Below the pieces are notes generated by a model. The model was not told the DNA's origin. It worked only from the letters and a program-made list of their open reading frames with translations, and did no database searches. A program made the translations under genes and the position numbers. From the NCBI RefSeq assembly GCF_000002995.4, contig NW_025062478.1, positions 2,518,001-2,582,000 on the forward strand: DNA of 64,000 nt, written 5' to 3'. This DNA comes from Brugia malayi (lineage: Eukaryota; Nematoda; Chromadorea; Rhabditida; Onchocercidae). Each line of letters begins with the position of its first letter. The first letter of the stretch is position 1. Positions 1-12,412 of this stretch are shown one piece after another.

Positions 1-180
1 TATATTGATATATTGATACTGTAATAATTTATATGCACTGATACTGTGATTGTACGTACTGATACCATGATAATGTATACATACTGTGATAATGTATGCA
101 TATACTGTGATAACGTATACATACTGATAATGTGATAACGCATGCGTACTGATACTATGATAACGTATATTCTGTTACTG
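1..180. repeat. Degenerate minisatellite in a papilin intron
   Basis: Imperfect tandem copies of a unit of roughly 24-27 bases built from ATACTG, GTGATAA and GTATAC blocks fill the left edge up to the polypyrimidine/TTTTGCAG acceptor at 205. It lies in the intron upstream of the first visible Kunitz exon. No coding potential is seen. Confidence 0.7.
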
Positions 181-205
181 AGATAAAAAAACGAAAATTT
201 TGCAG

Positions 206-1210
206 TAACAATTGAAGAAATATGTCAATCAACCGCTGATAGTGGGCCATGTGGTAATTACGAGGATATGTACTATTATGATTTATTCTCCGGTAGATGT
301 CATCTTTTCATCTATGGTGGATGTGGTGGTAATTTAAATCGATTTAAAACACGAGAGGAGTGTGAAGCTCGATGTTCACATATTGGTATTGATAGAAGAA
401 ATTGTAAGTTGTGTTGTTTGATAATCACTGCTTTTAGTTGTTTTTTTTTTTTTTTTTTTAAATAATTTAATTAATTTGAATCATTTTGAAAAGAGAAATG
501 AATATGATAACACTTTATGTAAATATGAATAGTTAGTAAAATGATTGTAATTTATAACAAGTATAAATGAAATTGTATTAAATAATTAATTATTTATTTT
601 TATGATAAGTGTCATATATTATCGAATGATAACATGTCATTCAAATGGTATTTGTCGAGAATTAAGTTAATATCATATATTATCAAATAATATTGATCGA
701 GAAAACAAATAACTATAAAATTAATTTTTAAGAAATTACCATGCAAAAAAATAATTGTAACATTAGGACTTTTATCATGGTACTGGTTGTAATTCTTATC
801 AGAATGATTAGTATCATATTATATTCTTATCAGAATGATTAGTATCATATAAAAAAAACTCGATAATCTTTTTTTTTGGTGGAATTAAATTTAAATGATG
901 GAATTAAATTGGGATGGTAAATAAACAATGAAATAATTCTCCAATAATGATAATAACTAAGTAAAAATGAATTTCAGTAGGACGAACACAACCACTTTCA
1001 ACAGTGCAACGAAATGAATTAATACCTATTACATTGCCTAAGACAGGATCATTTGGTATTCCAGTAACAGGTAAATACATTGATAATGACGGGTAAATCA
1101 TTGATAATGACAGGCAAATATTGATAATAACAGGTAAATCACTGATAATGGCAGTTAAATCATTGATAATAACAAGTAAATCATTAACGACTAGTGAGAG
1201 AGAGAGAGGG

Positions 1211-1258
<48 letters not shown>

Positions 1259-4155
1259 AACAGAAAAGATATTCTGAAATTTAATCTATCATTTATTCAT
1301 TTTCTAATTTAATTATTAAATTATATAGGTCGTTCTCGTGATGCATGCAATGAACGAATGGATGTTGGTCGTTGTAATGGTGCATTTCAAAGTTATTACT
1401 TTGAACGTGCAACTGGTACCTGTGAACCATTCCGTTATTCCGGATGCGGTGGTAATGCTAATCGTTTTCAAACTAAAGAGCAATGTGAAGAATTATGTGT
1501 GCAACGTGCTTCCGGTGTTAAATCAGGAACACTTCCATCTTCTATTCCTGATCAAGCATTCAATCAACTTATACCAATATCGGATGGTAAAAAAAAAAAA
1601 AAAAATTATCTTATTTATATATATTTTTTTATTACAGTTTTTAAAAATAGGCAAAAAGAAACAGACAAAATTATTTATTACATTTTAATCATAAATTAAA
1701 TTATAATTATCATTTTAAATATTTTAATTTAATAAATGCATTCTTATATTTCATTTTTTCTGCAGTTTCTGAGAAAACAGAATTAACATCAAAATGTGAA
1801 CTTCCAAAAGATAGTGGTCCATGTAATCGTTTTGTTACAAAATGGTACTACAATAAAAGTGATGGTACCTGTGCACGATTTCATTATGGTGGTTGTGGTG
1901 GCACTGATAATCGTTTTGATAACGAACAACAATGCAAAAATGAATGTGGTAATTTTATTGGTTAGTTTTAATTTTGCCTCTTTGTTTCTTTTTTTTTTGT
2001 TAAGTGGAAAAAGTAGAGAAAATTTTAATGTAATAAAAAAAAAGATAGTAAGTAGTTAATAATTTAAAATATATACAAAATATGATAGTTATGAATAAAT
2101 TAGCATAAGTTCAATTGATTTTTATCATATCATTTCATTTTAATTTTTTGTTTTTTTTTTTCCATTGTTTTCGTTCTTTATTCTCTTTTACTTATCTCAA
2201 TTATTATTTTTATTTTTTGTTAAAATTATATATGAATTACTGAAATTAACTAAAAGCTTTTTATTTTTTAAAAAAAAAAAAAAAGAAAAGAAAATAGAAA
2301 AAAGAAAACAAATAGAATAAACAAAAAGAAGAAAAAAGATGTATAATAAATCTTTTTTCGTTTTTTGTTAATAACTATGTATGAATTACCACTAAAATTA
2401 ACTAAAAATTTCCTTCTTTAACAAAATGTAAAATTTAAAAATAGAAAAAATAAAATAGATAAAATGAACGAAAAGAAGAAAGAAAGAAAGAAAGCAAATA
2501 ACGTATGAAATGTAACTTTAAAAAAAAAAAAATTTTTTTTTTTTAAAATTAAAATTACAAATTTATAGATCCATGTAAATTACCGAAAGTAAATGGTCCG
2601 TGTTCCGGTCGACATAAGCGATACTATTTCAATGCTAAAACCGGTCAATGTGAACGTTTCGAATATGGTGGATGTTTAGGCAATTCCAATAATTTTTTGC
2701 ATCTTACTGATTGTGAAGCTAAATGTTTATCATTCGATGAACGTTAGTGATTATAATTATCAATCAATTTTTTCTTTTTTCTTTCTTTTTTTTTTTTTTG
2801 TTCTAATAAAATTATATTAGAATTAATTATTATTAATTATTATTTTTCTCTTGTTAATTATATTCATTTCATAATGAATTATCACTGTTATCAATATAAA
2901 TTTGCTATTATATTATAATAGATATATTAAATATTGTTATTAATTTAATTACATATTTCATAAATTGATAATTTTTCTTTTTTCTTTTTTTTCATTTTAA
3001 AATGTGAAATTATCAAAACAACATTACAGATTATGTTAAAATAAAGATGAAAATTATAAATGAATAAATAGTTTTCTTTTTTTTTAAAAAAAATTTTCAA
3101 AGTTTTCAACTTTTAAGTTGCATATCAATCAGATTTGTCTGTATTTGTTGTTGTATCTTGTTTTGTTTTCATATTTTTTTCTTTTTTTGATAAAATTAAA
3201 ATTAATTCTTTTATGAAAAATATATTTTTATCATTTTTTATTTTCTTTTTTCTTTCTTTTCTCTTCAGGAATTTTTTTTTCAATTTAAAAATTCAAAATT
3301 TAAAACATTTTACCGTGAAAAGAATTATAAATAACAATTATCAAATCATTAATTTTAATATTTTTTTCATTTTTATCTGTTATTTGTTTTTGATAATAAT
3401 TATTTCATTACATTACTTTGTCATAATGATTTTTTTTTTTTTTTTTTGCTTTTTTAAAAACTTTTTAAATTCTATTTTTTTCTTTCTTTTTTCATTCTTA
3501 TAACAAATATTTATTTTTTTTTTCTTTAATTCAATGGAAATATGTTAATTTTGATGCTAGTAAAATAAAAATTTTTTTTTTTTTTTGATTTTTGCTAGTT
3601 TAATACTAATAAAAATAATAGAAGAAGTTGGATTCATTTCATCAATGAATCTTTTCTATGAATTTTTTTTTTTCTTTAATTTTTAAAATTTTGACTTTTC
3701 TTTATTTCCATAACTTATTTTTTCTTGAAAATTTTCAACTTTTAACTCTAATCACTTTCTTTTCCACTTTCTGATACAATTATAAATGATATGATATTAT
3801 CATATTCCAATGAATCAACTCTGTATGCCATCTATATTTATTTCTTATGGAATAAAATTCAAAATAATTATTATCTATTATTTATGCAACATTTCGACAA
3901 CTATTCGGTAAATTTCTTTTTTCTTTTTTCTCTGTTTTTTTTTTTTTCTTTTTCTTACTTAATTTAGTTATTTTATTTGTTAATGTTTGAATTTTGCATC
4001 AAATTTAAAAAAATTTTTAAACTAATTGAAATTCTTTTATTCTCTTTTTGCATGGTGTGTTTTCCTTCCTTTTCTTTCCTTTTTTGCATGCTATTATGCA
4101 TTATTCTTTTATTTTTTCTAATAAAATTTGTTTTCCTTTCTAATTAATTGTTAAT

Positions 4156-4194
<39 letters not shown>

Positions 4195-7100
4195 AAATTG
4201 ATTATATAAAATAATTATTTATAATTCTTTTAGAAAAATAAAATATATTATAATTTTTGAAATATTTATTTTTTAACAAGCATTCTTGTAACAACAACAA
4301 CAATTTAGCTGATATTAAAAAATTCACTAATAGATAGCATTGCTTTAAAAATTTTTAATATCAATTGAAATAAATTTTTGTATTCAACAATATTTTAATT
4401 AGTATCAGATGAATTAGTTTTTAAAATATTTGTTAGATAACATTGTGATAAAACTTATAATAAACATTAATTCAATTTATTCTATTAATTCATTAGATTT
4501 ATTTAAGAATTAAAAAAAAATTAGCATATACATATATATTATCCAACTGAAACATCCAAATTTTGTTATGGAAAAAGAAAAATTATAAAGTATTTTCAAA
4601 ATTTTATTTATACTAAAATATGTCTGCGCAAATGATTATTTTTAATTTTTGATTGAAATGCATTTTGAAGAATTTATAAGCTTATCCTAATTAATATAAT
4701 AATTTTATAATTGATATGATTAATTTTGTTGCAGTGAATAATATTATTAATATTTTGAAATTAATTAAATTAAAATTAATTACTTTTAACTATTTTTTTT
4801 TATCATCAAACCATGCATTTATTTAATGTATAATTAATGTTTTGAAGTGATAATTATTAATTATATTAATTCATTCATTATACAAATGACTGAATGTTAT
4901 TTGCAGTTGCTAAATTAAATTTTTATTTACAGATTTTAATTGGAAAAATTCATCAATAATACAACAACAATGTTTGTTACCTAAAATTAATGAATTATGC
5001 AGGTAAAGTTATGTATAGCAAATGTTTTTTAATGATTTAATTATTATAACTTTGATAAGTTTTTTTTTTTTTATTTTTATTATTAATTTGATTTACTTAA
5101 TTTTATTATAATATTAGTAATTTTAGATCAACTATAAAACGATATTATTATGATGAATCACTTAATAAATGTTTGTCATTTTTTTATGGTAATTGTATTG
5201 GAAATGAAAATGGTTTCGATAATATGAATGATTGCATAAGTAATTGTACTATGCAAACCAACCTTCAAGTATCTTTTTTTTTTTTTTTTTCTAAAATTAA
5301 TTTAATTTTCTTTTTAAATTTACAAAATTTTTATCGATGAAAAAAATATTAATCAATTTTACTTTATTTTTTCCCCTTTTCTTTTACTTTAAAACACATC
5401 ATGGTTGCAATTTTTGCAAATTATCAATTAATTAATTAATTAAATATAGAAGAATCGGTAAAGATTAGCTATCTAATCAAAGCGAATAATGATAATATTA
5501 TCAAAATAGTGCAAAAAATAATACTGATAATAAATACAATAATTAATTAAAGAAGATGCAATTTTGAAATTTAATTTAAAAAAAATTTTTTTTTCTTAAA
5601 AATATATGAAATATTAGATAGCAAAACTATTATTCATTAGCATACAGATTAAATTGTGATATATTTTAACAGGATTTTGAAATAAATGCTATATCATTTG
5701 ATAGATATGTAAATCAATTTTAGAAAAATATTCGACATAATGCTTACGCTGCGCTTAATCTTCACGTTTCAAATGAAAACTATTTGGTATTTTGTTTACG
5801 TATGTTTAAGTAAAAATTATTTATTTTATTTTTTTACAATATATTCGTATAAAATAAATAAATGATAATCTACTGTTTTGTTGTTGTAGAGTGATAATTT
5901 CGAAAAAATTTCAATGTCTGAAACAAGTAGCGCTATCACAATTACTACTACAATCACAACAACAGTGATAACAAGTGCTGATGCTTCTTCTACTGCAACA
6001 AAATTCAACCTGAATAATATATCAAACAAGGAGACTAATGATAAAATGATAATGATTGATAATATTCAAGGAATGGAATCGTTTGTTACTCTACCTGGTA
6101 TTTTAATCTTTTATAATATTTCTTATTTTTTTTTTTTTTTTGTTTGTTTCATAAAATATAGGATTTAATAATTGGTAATATTAATTAATTGTTATTTAAA
6201 AATTTACAGAGCTATGTTTATTACCACAAGATGCTGGGCCATGTTTTGGTGAAATATTAAGATGGTGGTATAATTCCGAGACAAATCATTGTGAAACATT
6301 TATTTACACTGGTTGTGGACATAATGCTAATTATTTTACTTCAGAAGAAGCTTGTTTAAGAGCTTGTGGCCAATATCGCAATAGTGGTATTTAATAATTA
6401 ATTAAATATTTGAATAAAGTAATAAAAATTAGCATAATATCTTTGAAAGTAATTTTCTCATTAACATTTGTAATGTAACTTATGAATCTTTTGAAATGCT
6501 ATCATTTACTGTAACTTTTGATTAAATGTTCTTATTGTGAGAGGATAAAAAGTAACTTTTTTTCTTTCTTTTTTGAATTTTTTTAAAAATTCTCTTTAAT
6601 ACTTTAATTCTTATTGAAAGCGTTTCTTTTTTGTTATTGATTAGGCGAATACTTTTAATTTTGAAGATGTATGTACGATGAAAATGGACCGCGGTCATTG
6701 TGAATTAGGTATAGCTAAGTGGTACTATGATATAAATGCTGGTCAATGTCATATGTTTATCTATACTGGTTGTGGCGGTAATGGTAATCGATTTTCCTCA
6801 AAAGCTGAATGTGAACATTTGTGTACCACAGAGATACAATTTTATAGTAATAATGATGGTTAGTTAAAATTTATTATTTATGAAAGGTTTGTCGTTTGAT
6901 ACTCGAATAATTGTAATACAACAGTAAGATTAATAAACCTTTATTTTTACGAAAACGTATTATTAAAAATTTGAGCAATAAAAAGAGAATCAATAAAGAA
7001 CCGGAGGAAATTGAAGTTGGTTATGAGGACAATAGTTGACAAATAATGACAATGATAATTTTGTTTATTAGGCTTGAATTTATATAAGTGGGAATTGGGC

Positions 7101-7476
7101 TGTCTATGATAAAAATCACACTTGTTAAGAATTGGAAGTTTTACAAAAAATTGATAAATTACAATTTTATTTAAAATCACGTAATAAATCTTAAAAAACT
7201 AGATTTAAGGAGAGATTGTTTATGATATTATGGGATTGTTTATAATTAAAAAATGACTAATTAGTCTTTATTAGCTTTAAATCTTGAGAAACTAGTTTTA
7301 TGAGGAGTTAGTTTATGATATTATGAAATTAGTTACAATTGAAAAATGATTAAATAGTTTTTATTAATTTTCCTTTTTCTTATTATTTTAGATAGAAGTT
7401 TTCGTGAAATTATAATTCGCGACAATTTATAAATGAAATTAAAAAACATATATATATATAAAAACATATAAAAAAA

Positions 7477-7508
<32 letters not shown>

Positions 7509-10356
7509 GTGATTATGTGATATTTATATAATTTATAATTTTATTTTAAATTATTTTAGTTATTTTAGAGAAAGATATTTGTCAATTAGATCGACAAAGT
7601 GGTCCATGCGATGATCCAGTAACGCAGTGGTATTTTGATTCACATATGTCACAGTGTATGCCATTTACATATGGTGGTTGTCGCGGTAATGGTAATCGAT
7701 TTAATAGTCAAAAACTTTGTGAACAAAGATGTTTACAAAAAATTGGAATAGAAGTAATAACGAATGAACGAACAGAAGGTAAATTTTTAAATAAATAAAT
7801 TATGAGCAATAATTTGAGTAATTTATCCATATTATCTGCTAGGTTAAAGAAACGAAATTGTTTGATAAAGTAATATTATAAGTTTCTCAATTGGTTTGCA
7901 GCTAATTTATTCATTCATTTAATTTCACGCAAAAAGAATTGTTTGAAATAAGTGATTGATATTACTGTTAGCTGATATGATGTGATATGACCCATATGGT
8001 GTGATATATGATATGGCACAGTATGATATGATATGATATGACACATATGATATGGTTTGATATATGATATGGCATGGTATGATATGATGTGATATGACAG
8101 TTGATATATGATATGATATCATGTAACATGATATTATATGTTGTGGTTTAGTATGATATGGTGATATGATATGATGTGATCATCATTATATAATATCATG
8201 ATACGATGATTATGATGTGACAAGATATGATATATGATGTATGATATGATATGACATATGATATGATGTAGTATGATGTGATAGGTGATATATGATATGA
8301 TATCATGTAACATGATATTATATGTTGTGGTTTAGTATGATATGGCGATATGATATGATGTGATCATCATTATATAATATCATGATACGATGATTATGAT
8401 GTGACAAGATATGATATATGATGTATGATATGATATGACATATGATATGATGTAGTATGATGTGATAGGTGATTATATGATATGTAGTATATGACATGAT
8501 GATATGGTATGATGACATACATGGTGTGATATACGGTATATATATATAGTGATATGATAATATATGATACGAGACGATATGGTATGATGATATGATATGA
8601 CATATAGTATACATGATGTGATATAATATGAAATGTGAAAAATTGCTTAACAGTTAAATTTCTTTTTATACTCCAAGTATGTATCAGTTGCAGACAGTTG
8701 TTTACTGCCATTCGAAATTGGTCCATGCCAAGATAATCAACAACTATGGTATTTTGATAAATCACTTGGATACTGTAAAACATTTATGTACGGTGGTTGT
8801 GAAGGCAATCAAAATCGTTTCTTCACCGAAGATGAATGCATGCATTATTGGTAATTATTACTAATTATAAGATTGTTCTAATGAATGTTTGATAAAATTA
8901 GAATAATTTATGAGAAAATGGCATTCTTATTTGATAAGAAAAAAATAAATTTATTTCAAAATATAGTCTTTTTTTTTTTTTTTTATTTTATTTTGTTCTT
9001 GTTTTTTCAACTAAACAAATATTATGAAGTATTTATTTGTTTATAGCTCAATTCATGTTTATAAGAAACAAATGGAAATAAGCCATCCAGTGCTTATACT
9101 TGTTGGCTATAACCCAGTACCACTAGGATCAACAATAACATTAAGATGTAAAACTAATGGACAGTATCCCATACAATGGCATAAAAATGGTGTATTATTT
9201 CAAGTAACCAATGATGATCAAAGAATATATGTAAGTACTATTTTTTTTTTGTTAAATTTTTAAATTTTACAGAATTTTCAAAATTTCCCATTTCATTTCA
9301 GACAGTTTATTCTATTTAAGTATCTTATCAATATTGAACACTGTTACACTGTTGTTACTCCTTCATTTGACATTTTTTTTGCATACTTGAAAAAATTTAT
9401 TCATTTTTATTTGAAATATTAAAATTATACTAGCTAAAAAGTTATTTCCACTATTCAATCTTTTCTGAATTCAATGATTTTAAGGTTTTAAGAATAACAG
9501 GAATGATTTCAAAGTTTCAAAATTTTAAGTTATCTAACATAAATGGAAAAATTTTGGCATCCATTTGTAAAATTTATTTGCAAAAAAATTAGTCTTTATG
9601 ATAATGCTAAGCATCATTAACCATTAATCATACTGACCTTTATTATCATCGTCATCTAAATACTACAAAAAAGTTAAATTACGATGACTTTTTATGTTAA
9701 GAATGACCTTCGAATTAGTTTATATAGAAATACTTAGAATGAATATGGGATAGTTTATTATTTATTATGACTTATTAGTTCTAATATTTTTTTTTTAATA
9801 AATTTTTTAATAACTTAAAAAAAAAAAAAAAAAAACTTTTAATAAATTTATTTCATTAATGCATATAAATTAATATAAAATTTGCAGATGAATGATGATC
9901 ATAGTGAGTTACATATTACTAAAATACAACAATCAGATGTTGCTGATTATTTATGTTCGGTTGGATTAAATGCTATTTTATCCAATTCTATTCATTTAAA
10001 TGTTAAAGGTATTAAATTTGATTTAATCTAAATTATGGTCTACTATTTTTGAAAGGTATGTTTTGATGGAAGAAAAAAAAAATAAAAGAAAATGCTAAAT
10101 ATTTTTTTTTCCATTGATTTATAATATAATCATTTCTAATGTTTGTTTTTTAATTTCTTATTTTTTTTCTAATTTCTTGTTTAATCTGTTAAAATTTAAA
10201 AAATGATGCATTTCAGATGTAGAAATGATAGAATCATGCATTGATAAAGGTAATCAGGTAACATGTAAACTGATTAATAAAATTGGATTATGTTCTAATC
10301 CACGATATAGTAGTTTTTGTTGTCATACTTGTTTTGTAACCAATAAATTTACCTAG
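206..10356 (+). CDS. mig-6: Papilin-type extracellular matrix protein, C-terminal half (9 Kunitz, Ig, PLAC), 5' end outside window
   Basis: Papilins are secreted basement-membrane proteins; the C. elegans member MIG-6 acts in cell migration. Fifteen exons are read: 206-403, 978-1070 (linker), 1329-1586, 1766-1948, 2569-2742, 4933-5002, 5127-5268, 5890-6097 (Ser/Thr linker), 6210-6386, 6667-6858, 7560-7778, 8688-8850, 9047-9230, 9888-10008, 10217-10356. They join in frame to about 839 residues and a TAG. Nine Kunitz domains each keep six cysteines (Cx8Cx15Cx7Cx12Cx3C pattern). An I-set-like Ig domain follows (9047-10008, Cys in LRCK and YLCS), then a PLAC domain in the last exon with six Cys ending FCCHTC. 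This order is diagnostic of papilin. Most Kunitz exons are phase 1-1, so whole domains can be gained or lost. Thrombospondin and lagrin parts expected upstream are not in the window. The acceptors used for exons at 5127, 6667 and 8688 were chosen because other choices break the frame or the Cys spacing. Confidence 0.9.
1071..1254 (+). repeat. 21-22 bp tandem repeat seeded on a splice donor, followed by (GA)n
   Basis: From the exon end at 1070 the intron starts with about six degenerate copies of a 21-22 base unit containing GTAAATCATTGATAATGAC. Most copies recreate a CAG|GTAAAT-like donor. A GA microsatellite with a G-rich interruption follows (about 1193-1254). Confidence 0.75.
2569..2810 (+). 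other. Possible alternative 3' end giving a short papilin isoform
   Basis: The fourth visible Kunitz exon ends at a GTTAGT donor (2743). Reading through it gives one more residue and two in-frame stops in succession (TAG 2745-2747, TGA 2748-2750), with an AATAAA at 2805-2810. The intron that follows (2743-4932) is the longest in the visible gene. C. elegans mig-6 is known to make short and long isoforms with different C-termini. A short form lacking the last five Kunitz domains, Ig and PLAC could end here. AATAAA is common by chance in such AT-rich DNA, so this is suggestive only. Confidence 0.35.
2743..4932 (+). other. Long papilin intron, low complexity
   Basis: Mostly T-rich and A-rich tracts, including an uninterrupted run of 31 A at 4160-4190. 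I see no Kunitz-like exon or other coding signal inside it. Confidence 0.7.
7440..7510. repeat. (AT)n microsatellite in papilin intron
   Basis: Alternating TA runs with short A-rich interruptions between the seventh and eighth Kunitz exons, just upstream of the acceptor region at 7550-7568. Confidence 0.8.
7960..8640. repeat. GATAT-rich satellite with a 184-bp tandem duplication, in papilin intron
   Basis: Short GATATGATAT-type repeats fill most of the intron between the eighth and ninth Kunitz exons. Within them a 184-base block (8102-8285) is repeated next to itself (8286-8469) almost without change; one visible difference is TGGTGATATG against TGGCGATATG. Long open frames on the minus strand here are by-products of the repeat. 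Confidence 0.85.
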
Positions 10357-12412
10357 ATTAATGCTTACACTCTATAGGTATTCATTGTATCAATATTAAG
10401 ATAAGTGATAGGAGTAATTTTAATTAATATTAGTAATATATTAATTATAATTACATTTCATTATAATTTTATTATAATTTTAATTTTTTTAATTTTTTTT
10501 TTAATTATAATTTTTATTATAATAATTATACTTATGATATGCAAAATTAGTTAGAAAATTACAATTTTTATCACTGAAATTATCATTTATTAACTAAATT
10601 ATTTTTTGCATTTTGTCATGTTTTATTATTTAAATCATTTTCAGCGTAAATATTTATAAACTTCTAATAATCAAATACACAGTAAATTAATTTTTTTTGC
10701 ATATCTGATAAAACTATTTATTTACCTACTACTTATTTACCTTCACAATTTGATTAGACCTATGCAATTATTGTTCTCCTTGAAATAAGTTACATTGAAA
10801 TTTAATTGTTTTAAATACTGCCATCAATCAAAAATTTGTTCCATTATTTCTTTCTTTTCTTTGCTTTATTATTTACAATTTGAATATATCATTTGAAATA
10901 TTTAATTTTATGATCCAATTATAATATCGTAAATGTAAATGTATATAATTTAATGATTAAAATGAAATGAATTATCCAATATATCAGACAATTCTGATAT
11001 TTTCAATACGTATAAAAAAAAAAAAAATAAAATGCAAATCCATCTATTATAATTTCTTATTAATATTAGTGTGGATAATTTATTATGAATTGTGAATAAA
11101 TTATTGAAATTTATTTCAAATAAAATACTATGCTAGCAATATACAACTAATAAGTAAGTAAATTAAGTAAAATTCGCTTTGTTGTTTTGAAATTTATCAT
11201 CCATCAGTGGATAAAATGTTATGTTTTTGCTTTGGAAACTGGTTGTTAATAAAAGAAATTTTATTTGTTTAAGTATTAAATGGAACATTTCATCTTATCT
11301 TATTAAATATATCTTCGGAATCTGAAATTTACAATTCATGAAGCATTAAAGAAAATGAAGCTAACATTGAAAATAAAATAAAATAAAAAACAGAAAAACC
11401 TCGTATTCACCAAATTCTTTTTATCAATTCACAGAAAGCAAAAATATCCAGTGAAATTATTTAATTATCATAGACAATTCTTATCATTTACTTACTGATG
11501 CATTATTTTTTATCAAATAATTAAAAATACCAAAATGAGTGAGAAATTATCTGCTGGAAAAATTACCAATTGATTTATTTCATTTAATCTAACTGTTAAC
11601 CAAAATGTCAGGAATAAAATGGAAAAAGCCTATCTAAAATCGTAATTAAATTATTAAAATTTTAGGAAAAAAAATACTCCAATATTTGTACGACGAGATC
11701 AATTAATAATTAGTCAATTAATTAGCAGTAATTGAATGAAAGAAGTTGAATAATTTCAAAAGAAGAAAGAAACAACAGACTAATCTAAGAAAATTTGAAG
11801 TGATTAAAGGATTAAAAAAAAAAAAAAAATAAAACAACAAAGTTTAGTGTCATCTTATCAATTGATATAAGGAATGAACTTTAGCTTTGCAGCAATTAGT
11901 CTTAATTTTTAAAAAAATTAATTTTAATTTCTTTAAAAATAAATTTTATATACAACAATGTTGCATTTTTCATTCTATCCGTTCATTTTTTTTTTCTTTT
12001 TTTGTTAAATTTCAAACAAAATATTCATTGTCCTTATAAAGTAGCAATCATTTTACACACAAAAAAAAAAAAAACGAAAACGAAAATCATTGTCACATTT
12101 ACAAATGACAATATTATATTTCGAGTTCTTCTATTACAGAAACAAAATAATGGTAATGTAAAATGATTACCTATGAGCAAACAATTTCGAATACTTTCAA
12201 AAAAAAAAAAAAAAAAAAAAAAAAACGAAGAAATGATAGCAAAATTCAAAAATGACTGAAATGGGTTAAATTAATTAATTTTACAAAGAATTAAATGTAC
12301 AATTTAATTAAATACATTAGACAGCTTAGAAGATATTAAGTAATGAAAATAAAAATCATTGAAAAAAAAAAAAAATAATATAATTCAATTTTTTTTTTTT
12401 TTTTCGCAAGAT
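10357..12412. other. Convergent intergenic region, no gene seen
   Basis: Separates the 3' ends of papilin (+) and the evectin-like gene (-). It is AT-rich with homopolymers, for example runs of A near 11815-11830 and 12200-12224. No conserved exon or RNA gene recognised. Confidence 0.6.

Noticed and set aside
3135..3503. Phe-rich 122-residue frame
   Set aside because: Translation of T-rich intron sequence of the papilin gene.
8318..8783. Minus-strand frames rich in Ile-Ser-Tyr-His
   Set aside because: By-products of the GATAT satellite, whose repeat keeps frames open; no splice or family support.
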